A stretch of 64,000 nt of DNA from CAVVSQ01 sp963848825 (GTDB taxonomy: Bacteria; Planctomycetota; Planctomycetia; Gemmatales; Gemmataceae). Shown here one piece after another: positions 1-9,602 of this stretch; the stretch's first letter is position 1, and each line of letters starts with the position of its first letter. The stretch spans positions 744,001 to 808,000 of the forward strand of contig CAWKFA010000017.1 in the NCBI GenBank assembly GCA_963848825.1, given 5' to 3'. The notes beneath the pieces were generated by a model. The model was not told the origin of the DNA. It saw only the letters and a program-made list of their open reading frames with translations, and made no database searches. Both the position numbers and the translations under genes were made by a program.

Positions 1-26
1 ATTTCCGCGCCGCTCAGGACTGGGTC

Positions 27-74
27 GGTGGGGTGGCACACACTCCGGCGTACCTCGGCGTTTGCCACCCACAC
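27..74. terminator. Inverted repeat, possible terminator
   Basis: The arms GGGTGGCA (31-38) and TGCCACCC (63-70) pair around a 24-base loop, and the flanks extend the pairing imperfectly. It lies just downstream of the minus-strand gene ending at 116, so it may end that transcript. There is no clear T-tract, so it could equally be a dispersed palindrome. Confidence 0.35.
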
Positions 75-115
75 CCAATCCCTGCAGCATCAACGTTCAG
101 GTTATTTCGGTCGCG

Positions 116-1076
116 TTAATGCGGCGCTGGTTCGACCCAGACAATGTTTTGCGGATCGACGGGCGGAGAGTCCACCGTGACGAAATAGGCTTTTCCTTCC
201 CCTTCCGCGCACCAGCTTATGCCGAACGCCTCGCGGGATCAGCATGTAATCGCCGGCCTCCATCACCATGGTTTCCTCGCCGAGGGTACAGCGCAGCTTG
301 CCCTCCAGGATATACATGCGATGGACGCCGTCCGGATGGAAATGCATGGGTACCGTGCCGGTGACTTCCACGAGGAGACAGGCGATCTCGTTTTTCTTTT
401 CGACTGTCCAAAAACGTGCTACGCCCAGATCGGCCGCGGGTTTGGTTTTCATGATAGCCGACCGTTTCACCATGAGGCCCCGATCATGGCCTTCCTGCAA
501 TTGGGATGTTGGCCCCTCCGGATCTTCCGGCAGAATTTTAGGAAGTTCTCCCAGGATTCGCGTGATCGCTTCCTCGTTCAACTCCCCCTTTTTGAAAGCG
601 TGGTTGACCGCGATTTTGCGTTTGTTGTAAAGGATAACGGTGATGTCCGCTTCCTTGGGGATGTGGTAGTCGGGAGGGCCGGCCACGTTGTCGATCGTCA
701 GAATGGTGTCCTTGATAAGTTCTTTTTGCGCCAGTTCCTTGAGCTTGTCTTTGGCGGCTTCCTCGTCGGTGAGAAAGACGACAAAGCTACCCATCTGGCG
801 GGCGCGATTCTTGGAGGTGGCCGCGTCGATCTTCTTGACCAAACTGGTCAAGGGGTCGCTGATTTCCCGAGCGAAAATCATGGCGACCGGGCTGCTGCCG
901 AAGTTTCAAATAAGGCATGCCTTTTCGCCGGCATATACCCCAGTGATATGGAGAGGATCAAATGGCTTGGGACTTGCTCCAACTTGCGGTCCTGATTGCA
1001 GCGGCTCGCCAGCCCAGACACAGGCCATTCCCCACGCGGCCAGCGCCACGGCCCGAAAGATGACATTTCCTTTCAT
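116..1076 (-). CDS. Exported thioredoxin-fold/cupin protein, candidate selenoprotein (CxxU)
   Basis: The ATG at 1076 follows an AAGGAG site 9 bases upstream and opens a signal peptide of about 22 residues. Codon 57 (906-908) is TGA, but the same frame continues with clear protein sequence. The context is C54-L-I-[TGA]-N-F-G-S-S-P-V, the place where planctomycete thioredoxin-like proteins carry the second Cys of a CxxC-type motif, so reading TGA as Sec gives CxxU. A strong hairpin follows (separate entry). Residues about 40-184 form the thioredoxin-like part. A linker leads to a cupin at about 206-319 with metal-binding HFHPDGVH at 245-252 and a PRGVRH motif. A one-base insertion near 205-211 throws off the last 30 residues; correcting it restores a cupin-like end closing at 116. 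The corrected length is 319 residues. The domain fusion may be natural or a deletion junction. The alternative to Sec is a nonsense mutation or base-calling error. Confidence 0.7.
854..888 (-). promoter_or_regulatory. Candidate bacterial SECIS hairpin after the in-frame TGA
   Basis: Counting from the base after TGA (906-908), +18 to +23 GGUCGC pairs with +47 to +52 GCGACC. After a two-base CA bulge, +26 to +33 UGAUUUUC pairs with +39 to +46 GGAAAUCA, with one U-G pair. The five-base apical loop GCUCG starts with G at +34. Known bacterial SECIS elements are in-frame stem-loops just downstream of UGA, with a G among the first two apical-loop bases at roughly 16-37 bases. All three criteria fit. 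The pairing was found by eye; no folding energy was calculated. Confidence 0.6.
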
Positions 1077-1216
1077 GGATGAAACTCCTTTTCGCGATAG
1101 AAAAAACGAAACTCCAAAAGTTTTTCTACCAATCGCCCGGCGCCATGCCCACCCTGGGAGCGGAAGCCGTGATTTGCAAATACGCCCACTTTCCTTGCGA
1201 GTCCGGCCACGAATTG

Positions 1217-2745
1217 CTAATCCGCCTTCAAAAGCATCTCCTCGACCGTGCGAGTCGCTGTCAGGTCTCTGCCGGCCAGGCCAGCATAATCGCGAGGATA
1301 GCGGTAGGCGCGGAAGACTGCTCCGGGCGTCGCGCGCCGCCCCCTTTACCCTTCGGGGCTCCATCAACTTTCCCCTCGAAGCCGGGTGCTCCCGGACGCA
1401 CGGGGTTGACATATTTCCAGACCATTTCCTTGTCGGCCGTCACCTCGAAGAAGATGCCATCGGCGCCTGAGCAAATCAGCGTGTTGCCATTGGGCAAACG
1501 CTGAGCGCCGGAAATGTAACTGGAATAAAAGTCTTTTCTGTCAGGGGCGGAGTAAGACCATAAAGCTTTCGTTACTTCCTTCTTGTCGGCGCCGAAGGCG
1601 TACTTTCCTTGGCCGTCGACTGGAAGGATAAACTCGTCGGCCGATGAAAAATTGCCGCCGGGCCGGCCGCTGCCGTTATTGAAAACCAGTGCATGGCCAG
1701 CGCCGGGGAGGCCCTTGGAAATCCAGTGGGCATTGTGTTGGACAAAAAGCTGCTGGTCGCCGGCCGTGCCGCCTCGATGAGCAAGCGGGTTGCCCCAGCG
1801 AAAGAGGATGTCGCCGCCTTTGCCGCTCTTGCCGCCCTTGTGGCTGGCGGCCTCGGCCGAGGTGGTGCTGTGGTCGATGATCCAGGCCTCGCTGAAGTTA
1901 TGCACACTGAACATGATTTGATCGAGGTGTGGATTGTAATCGATGGAGTTCGTGTGCGTCCAATCAAGGTTGCCTTTGCCTGGCGGCCCGCCGCCTTTGC
2001 CGCCCTTGCCGGAGCCAGGCCCGAAGTTCAGGTCGATAAGCTCCGGATGCAGGGACACGTCGCCGAAGTTCGCCTTCGACTGATCGAAATCTTGCACGAG
2101 ATGGTCCCACATGCGCCATGCCCATACGATCTCGCCGGTGGACTTCCCGGTGGGTTTGACTTCGAAAATGCTATCCGAACGCATGTTGGTGATGTTTTTG
2201 CGCCCCGCCGCAGTCACTTCGTCGATGTTTTTCAATTCGCCGACCAACATGAGAACATTGCCGTTGGGCAATTTGCACACATCGTGGTGTGCAAGCTGCT
2301 TGTCATTGGCCATCTGAAAATCCCAGACCACCGCGCCATCCCAGGTCAATTCCTGCACGCGCCCGCCAGCGCCGCCGCCGGTGCCAAACGGCGTTTTCTT
2401 TTCCTCGTAAAGACAGGGACGCAGCAAATTGCCATTGGGAAGAAGATAACCACAACCTGCCGGCCGGGCGCCGCCCACCCACGTATGAGCAACCTTTCCT
2501 TCCATGTCGATGAGATAGACGCGTGTGGAATTTAGCGGCGAAAACAGCGTATAGCCCTGAAAAGCGCGGGCCGTGTTGACCTGAAGCCCCACCTTGACAG
2601 GGGACTGCTCCTTGCCGGTTTTAGGGGCCACATCCTTTGCGGCCTTGTCCTTGCCCGCGGCAGGCGGCGGCTGCTCTTGCGCGGCGAGCAGACCAGAAAG
2701 AATCCAGGCCCAGCCGAACATGAAGACTGTCAAACTTTTTGTCAT
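1217..2745 (-). CDS. Arylsulfotransferase-like beta-propeller protein, exported
   Basis: The N-terminus has a signal peptide (hydrophobic stretch to about residue 22, then AQEQ). The body repeats blade-like units with LPNGN, V-W-D/W-K and HDV..LPNGNVL motifs, typical of the ASST (arylsulfate sulfotransferase-like) family. Reported members transfer sulfate between phenols, but many planctomycete relatives have no known substrate. A glycine/lysine-rich insert (GKGGKGGGPPGKG) sits around residue 250. The frame slips near 1315-1340. In the shifted frame the end reads AVFRAYRYPRDYAGLAG and continues to a stop at 1217, whereas the unshifted frame ends at 1261 in unrelated sequence. I read it as one intact gene of about 509 codons. 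It lies 140 bases upstream of the thioredoxin/cupin gene on the same strand. Confidence 0.75.
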
Positions 2746-2808
2746 GATGGATACCAGAGTGAGGTTAAACCATTTGGTGGCACGCGCGGCGTTACGGACC
2801 AGCGCATG

Positions 2809-4067
2809 CTATTTCTTCCAGTGCCAAAGTCGAACTATCCCGCTGCGGCCAACTGAGACGCACTGGCGACCATCGGGCAGGATCGCCACGCCGTGGAAGC
2901 CACCCGCCACGGGCTCCGACTCCAGGATGAGCTTGCCGCTGGCCACGTCCCATAGTTTCAAGGTCGGGCTTTGCGCGTTGCCGCACGATAGGGCCCTTTT
3001 GCTGTCGGGCGTAAAGGCGACATATTCCACCCGGTTGGTATGGCCTTCCAGGCATCTGAGTTCCTTGCCCGATGAAACGTCCCATAAACGCACGGTCGTA
3101 TCGAAACTCGTGGAAGCCAGCGTCTTGCCATCGGGCGCGAAGGCGACGCAAGCTATTGGCATTTTGTGTCCGCTGAGCGTGTGAACTTCTTTGCCCTTGT
3201 CAAAATCCCAGAGGCGGACAGCAGCGGCCTCGTTGTCACCGGCGTAATGGCCAGTCGCCACCAGTTTGCCATTGGGTGACCAGGCAAGACAGCGAACCTC
3301 ATCCACGACGCCGTCGAAACGCCGAAGTTCCTGCCCCGCATCCACGTCCCAAAGGCGGATGGTTTTGTCACCGCCGGCCGAAAGTGCTTGCTTACCGTCG
3401 GCGGACAGGGCGACGCCCCAAACCGCGGCACTGTGACTCGACAGGGTCTTTAGCTTTTTACCGCTCTGGGCGTCAAAAATGTAAACCATCTTGTCATGGC
3501 AGCCCGCGATCAACCGCTTGCCATCGGCCGATATCCCCAATCCCCAGCATGCTACCTGGCCTTTCCGCGCGTCAAAAGTGACCGTCTGCTTGCCGTCGGC
3601 AATGTCCCAGGAGCGCAGGGCATCAATTCCGGCTGAAAGTGCGCGCCCGCCGTCCGGCGTGACGACGACACGGGATGCCAGAGGCACGCTCTTGCCTGTA
3701 TGGGCGCCTAGCTGCCGCACCTGGACAAAGAGGCCTCGCGAAATGGCCCGAATGATTTCGCTGGCGCTGAAGCGTATCTCCGCGTCGGCGCTTGCTTGCG
3801 CGGCTTTTTCCAAAAGTCCCAGGGCGGGTTCACCTATTGCTGTCAGGCGTTTGCTGGAAGCTTCGCGCTTCACGAAGGAATCGTCACCCAGTTGCTGGAT
3901 GAGTGCCTCAATGGTTTTCTCGTCCGCCGGTTCCTTCGCCGCCGGTTCCTTGACAACTTCTTGGGCCAGCGCACTGGCCGGACCTGGGAGGCCACGGCAA
4001 ATAGGACCAGCAGCCCGACTATTGTCGAACCGAGCCATGCGGTGAAGCGCGACACTGAAAGAGTCAC
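2809..4067 (-). CDS. WD40-repeat protein with signal peptide
   Basis: A GTG start at 4067 is placed six bases after GAGGAG and opens a signal-like stretch (FTAWLGSTIVGLLVLF). The frame slips near 3975-3995, after which the sequence continues ASALAQEVVKEPAAKEP. A helical region follows (about residues 35-100, HEAT-like, with IQQLGDDSFVKREAS). From about residue 105 there are at least six WD40 units with the usual pattern of a GH-type turn and a closing WD (for example IRLWDV, VRLWDF, VRLWDV, LKLWDV, VRLWHW). Such proteins are scaffolds; partners are not evident. It ends 64 bases before the arylsulfotransferase-like gene, so the two may be cotranscribed. Confidence 0.8.
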
Positions 4068-4106
4068 GGCATTCTCCTCGTAGTCGTCACACACGGAGCT
4101 TGCCTG

Positions 4107-4980
4107 CTACTTCATCAGGTCGAGATCGGTCATCCAATCTTTGAGACGAGCGGGCCAGCCGGCGAGGCGCGTGGACTTCGTTTGTTCGCGAAAACCGAAG
4201 CCGTGACCGATGGACGCGTAAATATGCAACTCCGCGTTGATGCCCGCCTTTTTCATGTTGAGATAGAGAGTGGCCAGCCCTTCGGAGATATTGGGGCGGT
4301 CTTGATTACCGCAGGCCAGAAAGGCGGGCGGATTGCTTTTGTCGAACATGAGGGATTTCGGGATCGCGGGATAAATCACAATTTGAAAATCGGGGCGGGA
4401 GGATTCCCGTTCCACCAGATCGGTAGCGTCGGCCTTGCCCGCATCGGGCTTGGTGGAAGCATAAAGAACCAAATCGCCGCCGGCCGAAAAGCCCATGATG
4501 CCGATCTTTTTCGGATTGACGCCCCATTCCTTCGCATTGGCGCGTACCAAACGCAAGGCCCTTTGCCCATCTTGAAAAGCGTGTTCCTCGACCTTGTAAG
4601 GCGAGCCTTTCTCGCGGGCCAGGCGATATTTCAAAATAAAGCCGGCGATGCCATTGTCGGCCAACCAGCGCGCGACGTTATGGCCCTCGTGTTCGATGGC
4701 CAGATTCGAGTGACCGCCGCCGGGACATATCACGATGCCCGCGCCGCTGGCCTTTTCCTTGGCAGGCAGGTAAACGGTCAGGCTTGGATTGTTGACGTTG
4801 GTCACACCCGTTTCGAGTGTGCCCTTTTTCTTGACGTTTTCAGGGATGTCCTTTTTCGCCTCGAAGCCGGGCGCCCCGTTGGGCCAGAGTGGAACCACGG
4901 GGTGTTCCTGGGCACAGACCCATGCCGTGCTGCCGCTAAACAGGCAGCACTATCCCAAAAAGTAATCTTGGCGCTAACAT
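4107..4980 (-). CDS. Alpha/beta-hydrolase, acetylxylan-esterase/BD-FAE-like, exported
   Basis: The ATG at 4980 follows AAAGGA and starts a signal peptide (MLAPRLLFGIV). A one-base slip near 4950 moves to the frame reading CLFSGSTAWVCAQEHPVVPLWPNGAPG-like sequence. The mature protein has the oxyanion motif CPGGGH, the nucleophile elbow GFSAGG, an Asp region (CGNQDRP) and a catalytic-type His (GHGFG), in the order of the esterase/lipase-like dienelactone hydrolase fold. Relatives deacetylate plant polysaccharides or act on small esters; the substrate here is unknown. It is about 290 residues when corrected, the usual size. It sits 40 bases upstream of the WD40 gene on the same strand. Confidence 0.8.
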
Positions 4981-5202
4981 TGGCGTTCCTTTCTCGTGGC
5001 CCATGACGACTAACAAAACAACCGGTGTGATGCGGCCCCCTTCGATCGGAGGCAGCCTGCCATTAGAGGGAGCGCCGACACCGCTGTCAAGCAGCTTCGT
5101 GATTTGTCCAGGAGTCATCCCTCGTGTTCTGTCGCCGCGGTGGCGAATATACTGGCAATCGGCAGACGAAACTGTCTCAAGGGCAGATCCCACGCCCGCG
5201 GT

Positions 5203-5325
5203 CCCTGTAGGGTGGCGTCGAGCGTACTCGCGCTGACCCACCGAAACCCGCTAAATGATTTGTCTGTCCGACAAGACGCGGCGTTCGGTGGGTCAGCGCG
5301 AGTACGCTCGACACCACCCTACAGG
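5203..5325. repeat. Inverted pair of a dispersed roughly 40-bp palindromic repeat
   Basis: The copy at 5203-5245 reads CCCTGTAGGGTGGCGTCGAG onward. The second copy at 5284-5325 is its reverse complement, reading TTCGGTGGGTCAGCGCGAG onward. The same unit occurs three more times at 47987-48160. Each unit contains the palindrome GCGAGTACGCTCG. It sits in the 370-base gap between the esterase and the ATP-grasp-like gene. The rest of that gap (4981-5202) shows no gene I can support. Confidence 0.85.
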
Positions 5326-5349
5326 AGGATTAAGGGGAGGATTAAGCGG

Positions 5350-6815
5350 TCACTTTGTTTCCAGCGGACCGTGCAATTGCGTTGGCGCTCGGCCTGTCAT
5401 GACAACGCATAGACCGCCGCGCTGGGCCACGTTCACGACCTGCTTTTGCGAAGCGCGGCCGAGGATGGACAGGCCGTATTTTGTGCCGGCGAAACCCATC
5501 ACGGTATAAAAGGGCTCGAAGTTGATCTTGTCATTGGGCCCGACAATCGGAAATTCGCTCACGGGAATGTTCGCCAGCTCCTGGACCACCCAACGTTCCG
5601 GGTCGGCAAGCGCCTTGTCCACGGCGACGTCCCATTCCGGCTTGCTGAGGAGATGGCCAATCGCGACCCCTTCGCCGCCATACGAACGATTCGGCTTGAG
5701 CACCAACCGCTCCTGGCCTTTACGCACGAATTCCAGCAGATCACCCGTTTGACCGCTGGGCAGGAGCGTTTTGCGCTCGGACACAAGCCGCGTCCAAAGA
5801 ATGTGCCGGCGAAAAATCTGCCGCTCGTCGGCGCTGAAATACTTCTTGGTGAACTGGGTATCCGTGAGGATTTCCCAGCAACTCTTTTGATCCAGCTCGG
5901 CGGCAATCGAGGAGATCATGCGATTTTGCTTGAACAGCGTTTTCATCGGCGCGACACTCGTGCCCTGGCGCTGCAGTTCCAGCAGGTCGATCACCGAATA
6001 GTCACGGTAACCCAGATCGACAGGATCTCCGGCATAGATCACCTCGCCGTCCACCAGCGACAATTCAGCCGGATCCGCATGCATGATCTTGAGCTGATAG
6101 CGATCATGGAAATAGCGGGCCAGGGCTTCCTGTTCCTCGGGCCCGCTGCCGGCATATTTCGGCTCGATAAAGCAAATATTGCGCGCGGCCGGCCAATTGC
6201 CTGGGAATGCTCGAGCATTTCCTGCATGAGCAAATCGCGAATGTCCCGGCCAATCTCCAGATGAATCTCCGGGTCCTTTTCCTTGATCACCGGCAAAATT
6301 ACTTCCGCTAAAATCCGCTCCGCCGTCGGCAACATGTGTAGCCCACCGATGCCGCTCAGGTTCGGCTCCACGAATTTGAGCGTGTCCTTCCACATCGGGC
6401 TGATGAAATCGACCATGGCATCCAGCCGGCTGAAGATCGGATTGTTCTCCACCTGGCTGGGGCCCCAGCAGTCCCAGAGCCACGCTTCTTCGTCCGGCGA
6501 GATTCGCAAAATTTCGCGCACCGCGAAGTCCTGCATATAAAGTTCAGGCAGTCGTTTGAGGGCATTTTGAATGGTGAGCGACACATAATGGAGGTATCCC
6601 ATCTGTTCGGGCAGCACCGTTATCGGCAGCAGCATGGTATGGATGACTTCGATCTGGCCGTCGCGTAGATAGAACACCTGCCGCTGCCGAGACAGCTCGC
6701 GAACGCGTTCGTAAAGCTTGACCATCCGCGCTTCGGTCACTCGAAAAAATGCCTTGCGCACGCGGCTGGCCAGGTTCAAACCGGCGAGCCCCAATTCTTC
6801 AGCGGGTGTTAGCAT
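5350..6815 (-). CDS. Circularly permuted ATP-grasp-type protein
   Basis: One gene of about 488 codons with a frame slip near 6190-6200, where EMLEHSQAIG in the first frame continues as RNICFIEPKYAGSG in the next. Near the C-terminus VLKPNRSYGGEGVAIG resembles the nucleotide-binding loop of ATP-grasp enzymes, followed by VVQELANIPVSEFP and INFEPFYTVMGF. The order suggests the circularly permuted ATP-grasp group, whose members ligate carboxylates to amines. No substrate can be named. The ATG at 6815 is preceded by GGG; a start at 6887 in the same frame would add 24 residues of poor quality. It diverges from the M32 peptidase gene. Confidence 0.65.
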
Positions 6816-6983
6816 GTGCCCATCCCTGGTTTTTCCTTGAAGATGTGGCCGGACGGCTTCGGAACCAACGCTGCCACCGAAACACATACGGCCATTCGAT
6901 TATAGAAAAGTCTTACAAAAACACCGGCAATGGCCCCAGACGCCCTTCACGGCGCGCGGCATTTTGTTATTGTTAAAGGGAAT

Positions 6984-8495
6984 ATGACCCCGCAAGCCGC
7001 CTACGATGAATTGTTGCGCCACGCCCGCGAAGAGTCCTTGCTTGAATCCTGCCAGGCGGTTCTGGGCTGGGATGAGTTGACCTATATGCCGCCCGGCGGC
7101 GTGGCGGCACGTGCCAATCAGTTGGCCTACCTGGCCGGCTTGCAACATGAAAAAGCCACGGACAGGCGTATTGGCGAATTGCTGGCCGACGTGGAAAACT
7201 CCGCCCTGCTCGCGGAGCCATATTCCCCGGCCGCTGTCAATGTACGGGAGATTCGTCGCGCCTACGACCGCTCTATTCGCTTGCCACGCTCGCTGGTGGA
7301 GGAAATGGCGCGACTGGCACCCATCGCCCAGCAGCAATGGGCGACCTCGCGGCAAGAATCAGATTTTGCCTCCTTCTGTCCGTGGCTCGAAAGAATTGTC
7401 GCCCTCCAGCGCCAGCAGGCCGAATGCCTTGGCTATGAGGACGTTCCTTATGATGCCCTGCTGGAAAACCACGAACCGGGTGCGCGTTCGCGCCCCATCG
7501 CCCAGTTATTCGCGGCGCTGCGTGCCGAGCTGACCCCGCTGCTGATTGCCATCACAGCTTCACGGCGCCGGCGGAAACAGGCTATCCTGCGGCGCAATTA
7601 TCCCGTCGAACGCCAGCACGCCTTTGCCGTGGAAACGGCTGCCGCCCTCGGTTTTGACTTCGAGCGTGGCCGTGTCGACACAGCAGTACACCCCTTTAGT
7701 ACCCAGGTCGCGCCGGGCGATTGCCGCATCGCCATCCGCTATAACGCCAATTACTTTCCTGACGCGTTTTTCGCCCTGCTCCATGAAGTCGGCCACGGCC
7801 TGTACGAGCAAGGCCTCGACCCAAAACACGAAGCCACGCCGTTAGGTTCGATCGCGTCGCTCGGTCTGCATGAATCGCAATCGCGGCTTTGGGAAAACCT
7901 GGTGGGGCGCTGTCTGCCCTTCTGGAAATACTTCTTTCCCCGTGCACGCCAGGCCTTTCCCGAGGCACTGGGCAAGGTTTCGCCAGGAGATTTTTATTTG
8001 GCAGTCAATCATGTCGAGCCGACGTGCAACCGCGTCAATGCCGATGAAATCACCTACAATCTGCACATCACCATTCGTTTCGAACTGGAACAGGCGCTAA
8101 TCGCCGGCGAACTGCCCGTTGCCGATGTGCCCGGCGCCTGGGCCGAGGCCTACAAGAAACACCTGGGAATCAATGTGCCCAATGACGCCGACGGCTGCCT
8201 CCAGGACGGCCACTGGAGCGAGGGCCTCTTTGGCTATTTCCCCACTTACACGCTGGGCAATCTTTTCGCGGCCCAGATTTATGGCAAGGCCCGCGCCGAC
8301 CTGGGCGATTTGGAGACCGCCTTTGTGCGCGGTGACTTCATGGGCCTGCTGGAGTGGTTGCGCCAGAACGTTCACCGCCAGGGGGCGCGCTATGCCGCCC
8401 CCGACCTGATCGCCAGGATCACCGGCACGCCGCCGGACCATCGCCCGCTCGTGGACATGCTCAGAAGCAAATTCACGGAGATTTATGGCCTATAA
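6984..8495 (+). CDS. M32-family metallocarboxypeptidase
   Basis: The ATG at 6984 follows AAAGGGAAT. The protein is 503 residues, normal for family M32 (Taq/Pfu carboxypeptidases). The zinc motif is HEVGH (H267-E268-x-x-H271), followed by the downstream family signature around GLHESQSRLWENLVG, which supplies the third ligand Glu. The motif DEITYNLHI is also seen. The enzyme removes C-terminal residues from peptides and is normally cytoplasmic; no signal peptide is present. Unlike most neighbours, this gene is not interrupted. It precedes the sugar kinase by 79 bases. Confidence 0.93.
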   Translation: MTPQAAYDELLRHAREESLLESCQAVLGWDELTYMPPGGVAARANQLAYLAGLQHEKATDRRIGELLADVENSALLAEPYSPAAVNVREIRRAYDRSIRLPRSLVEEMARLAPIAQQQWATSRQESDFASFCPWLERIVALQRQQAECLGYEDVPYDALLENHEPGARSRPIAQLFAALRAELTPLLIAITASRRRRKQAILRRNYPVERQHAFAVETAAALGFDFERGRVDTAVHPFSTQVAPGDCRIAIRYNANYFPDAFFALLHEVGHGLYEQGLDPKHEATPLGSIASLGLHESQSRLWENLVGRCLPFWKYFFPRARQAFPEALGKVSPGDFYLAVNHVEPTCNRVNADEITYNLHITIRFELEQALIAGELPVADVPGAWAEAYKKHLGINVPNDADGCLQDGHWSEGLFGYFPTYTLGNLFAAQIYGKARADLGDLETAFVRGDFMGLLEWLRQNVHRQGARYAAPDLIARITGTPPDHRPLVDMLRSKFTEIYGL

Positions 8496-8574
8496 TCGTC
8501 GTCAACCGATAACCTGGGCGGGCCCCGCGTACGTCCGCTGACCCACCGCTTTCGTCTGGAAAAGAGCCACCACG

Positions 8575-9525
8575 ATGAACCAACAGTCCGAGGTGTTGTG
8601 TGCCGGCATCATGGTTGCCGACCACGTCTGTACGCCGATCACGCACGTTCCCGCGGCGGGCGAACTCGTGATGGCGGACAGCATGCTGCTGACGATTGGC
8701 GGCTGCGCGGCCAACGCCGCCGTGGACCTTGCCAAGATGGGGGTGCGCGCGGCGATCGTCGGTCGCGTTGGCAAGGACGTCTTCGGCAGGATCGTCCTGG
8801 AAATGTTGCGGGAAGCCGACGTGGATGTTTCGCGGGTTCGCACCAGCACCACGGCTGACACCAGCCAAACATTGATCGTCAACGTTACTGGTCAGGATCG
8901 TCGTTTCATCCACACCTTCGGCGCCAACGAGGAATTCAGCGCCGCCGACATTCCCCAATTGAACACTTGCAAAATCTTCTACCTGGGGGGCTACCTGCTC
9001 ATGCCCAACCTGCGGCAAGAAGAGCTTGTCCCCGTCTTCCAGGCAGCTCAGGCCCACGGCATCAAGACGGTCCTGGACGTTGCCATCCCGCGGCCGGGCG
9101 CCTACCTACCCCGTCTCGACCAACTTCTTCCCCATGTCGATGTCTTCTTGCCCAATAGTCATGAGGCGGAAGTAATCACCGGGCTGGGTGATCCGTTGGA
9201 GCAAGCCGTGGCCTTCCAAAAGCTCGGCGCCGGCACGACGGTTATCACGATGGGCGGCGCGGGAGCCGTGCTCGTCAGCAAAACCAAACGCCTGCGCCGG
9301 CATCTTCAATGTCCCGTTCGTGGACGGCAGCGGCGGCGGCGATGCCTTCGACGCCGGCTATATCTACGGCCTCCTCCAGGACCTGCCTCCCGAAGACTGC
9401 CTTCGCTATGCCAGTGCCTCGGCGCGAGCTGTGTCCGTGCTATCGGCACCACTCCCGGAGTGTTCCGTCGCGCTGAATGCGAGGTGTTTCTCGAGGCGAA
9501 CGCTTTGCGGATCGAGCGGGTGTAA
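8575..9525 (+). CDS. PfkB-family carbohydrate kinase
   Basis: The protein begins MNQQSEVLCAGIMVADH, with the PfkB N-terminal motif IGGCAANAAVDLAKMG and VGRVGKDVFG. Two frame slips near 9290 and 9430 interrupt the C-terminal third. The middle piece carries the catalytic signature VDGSGGGDAFDAGYIYG, and the last piece, GTTPGVFRRAECEVFLEANA, returns to the first frame. Slips of opposite sign that restore the frame point to sequencing indels. The family phosphorylates ribose, fructose, adenosine or similar substrates; the exact sugar is not clear. The catalytic Asp is in GGGD, where GAGD is usual. Confidence 0.85.
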   Translation: MNQQSEVLCAGIMVADHVCTPITHVPAAGELVMADSMLLTIGGCAANAAVDLAKMGVRAAIVGRVGKDVFGRIVLEMLREADVDVSRVRTSTTADTSQTLIVNVTGQDRRFIHTFGANEEFSAADIPQLNTCKIFYLGGYLLMPNLRQEELVPVFQAAQAHGIKTVLDVAIPRPGAYLPRLDQLLPHVDVFLPNSHEAEVITGLGDPLEQAVAFQKLGAGTTVITMGGAGAVLVSKTKRLRRHLQCPVRGRQRRRRCLRRRLYLRPPPGPASRRLPSLCQCLGASCVRAIGTTPGVFRRAECEVFLEANALRIERV

Positions 9526-9602
9526 CCTCTGACTCCGAGTTTCTCTGCGGCGGTGCGCACGTTCTGCATGGCACATCCCACCAGGGCAACTACAATCACG
9601 TC

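Noticed and set aside
906..908. Treating the TGA as simply one more frameshift
   Set aside because: The frame is the same on both sides of the codon, so no insertion or deletion is needed; only Sec decoding or a substitution explains it.
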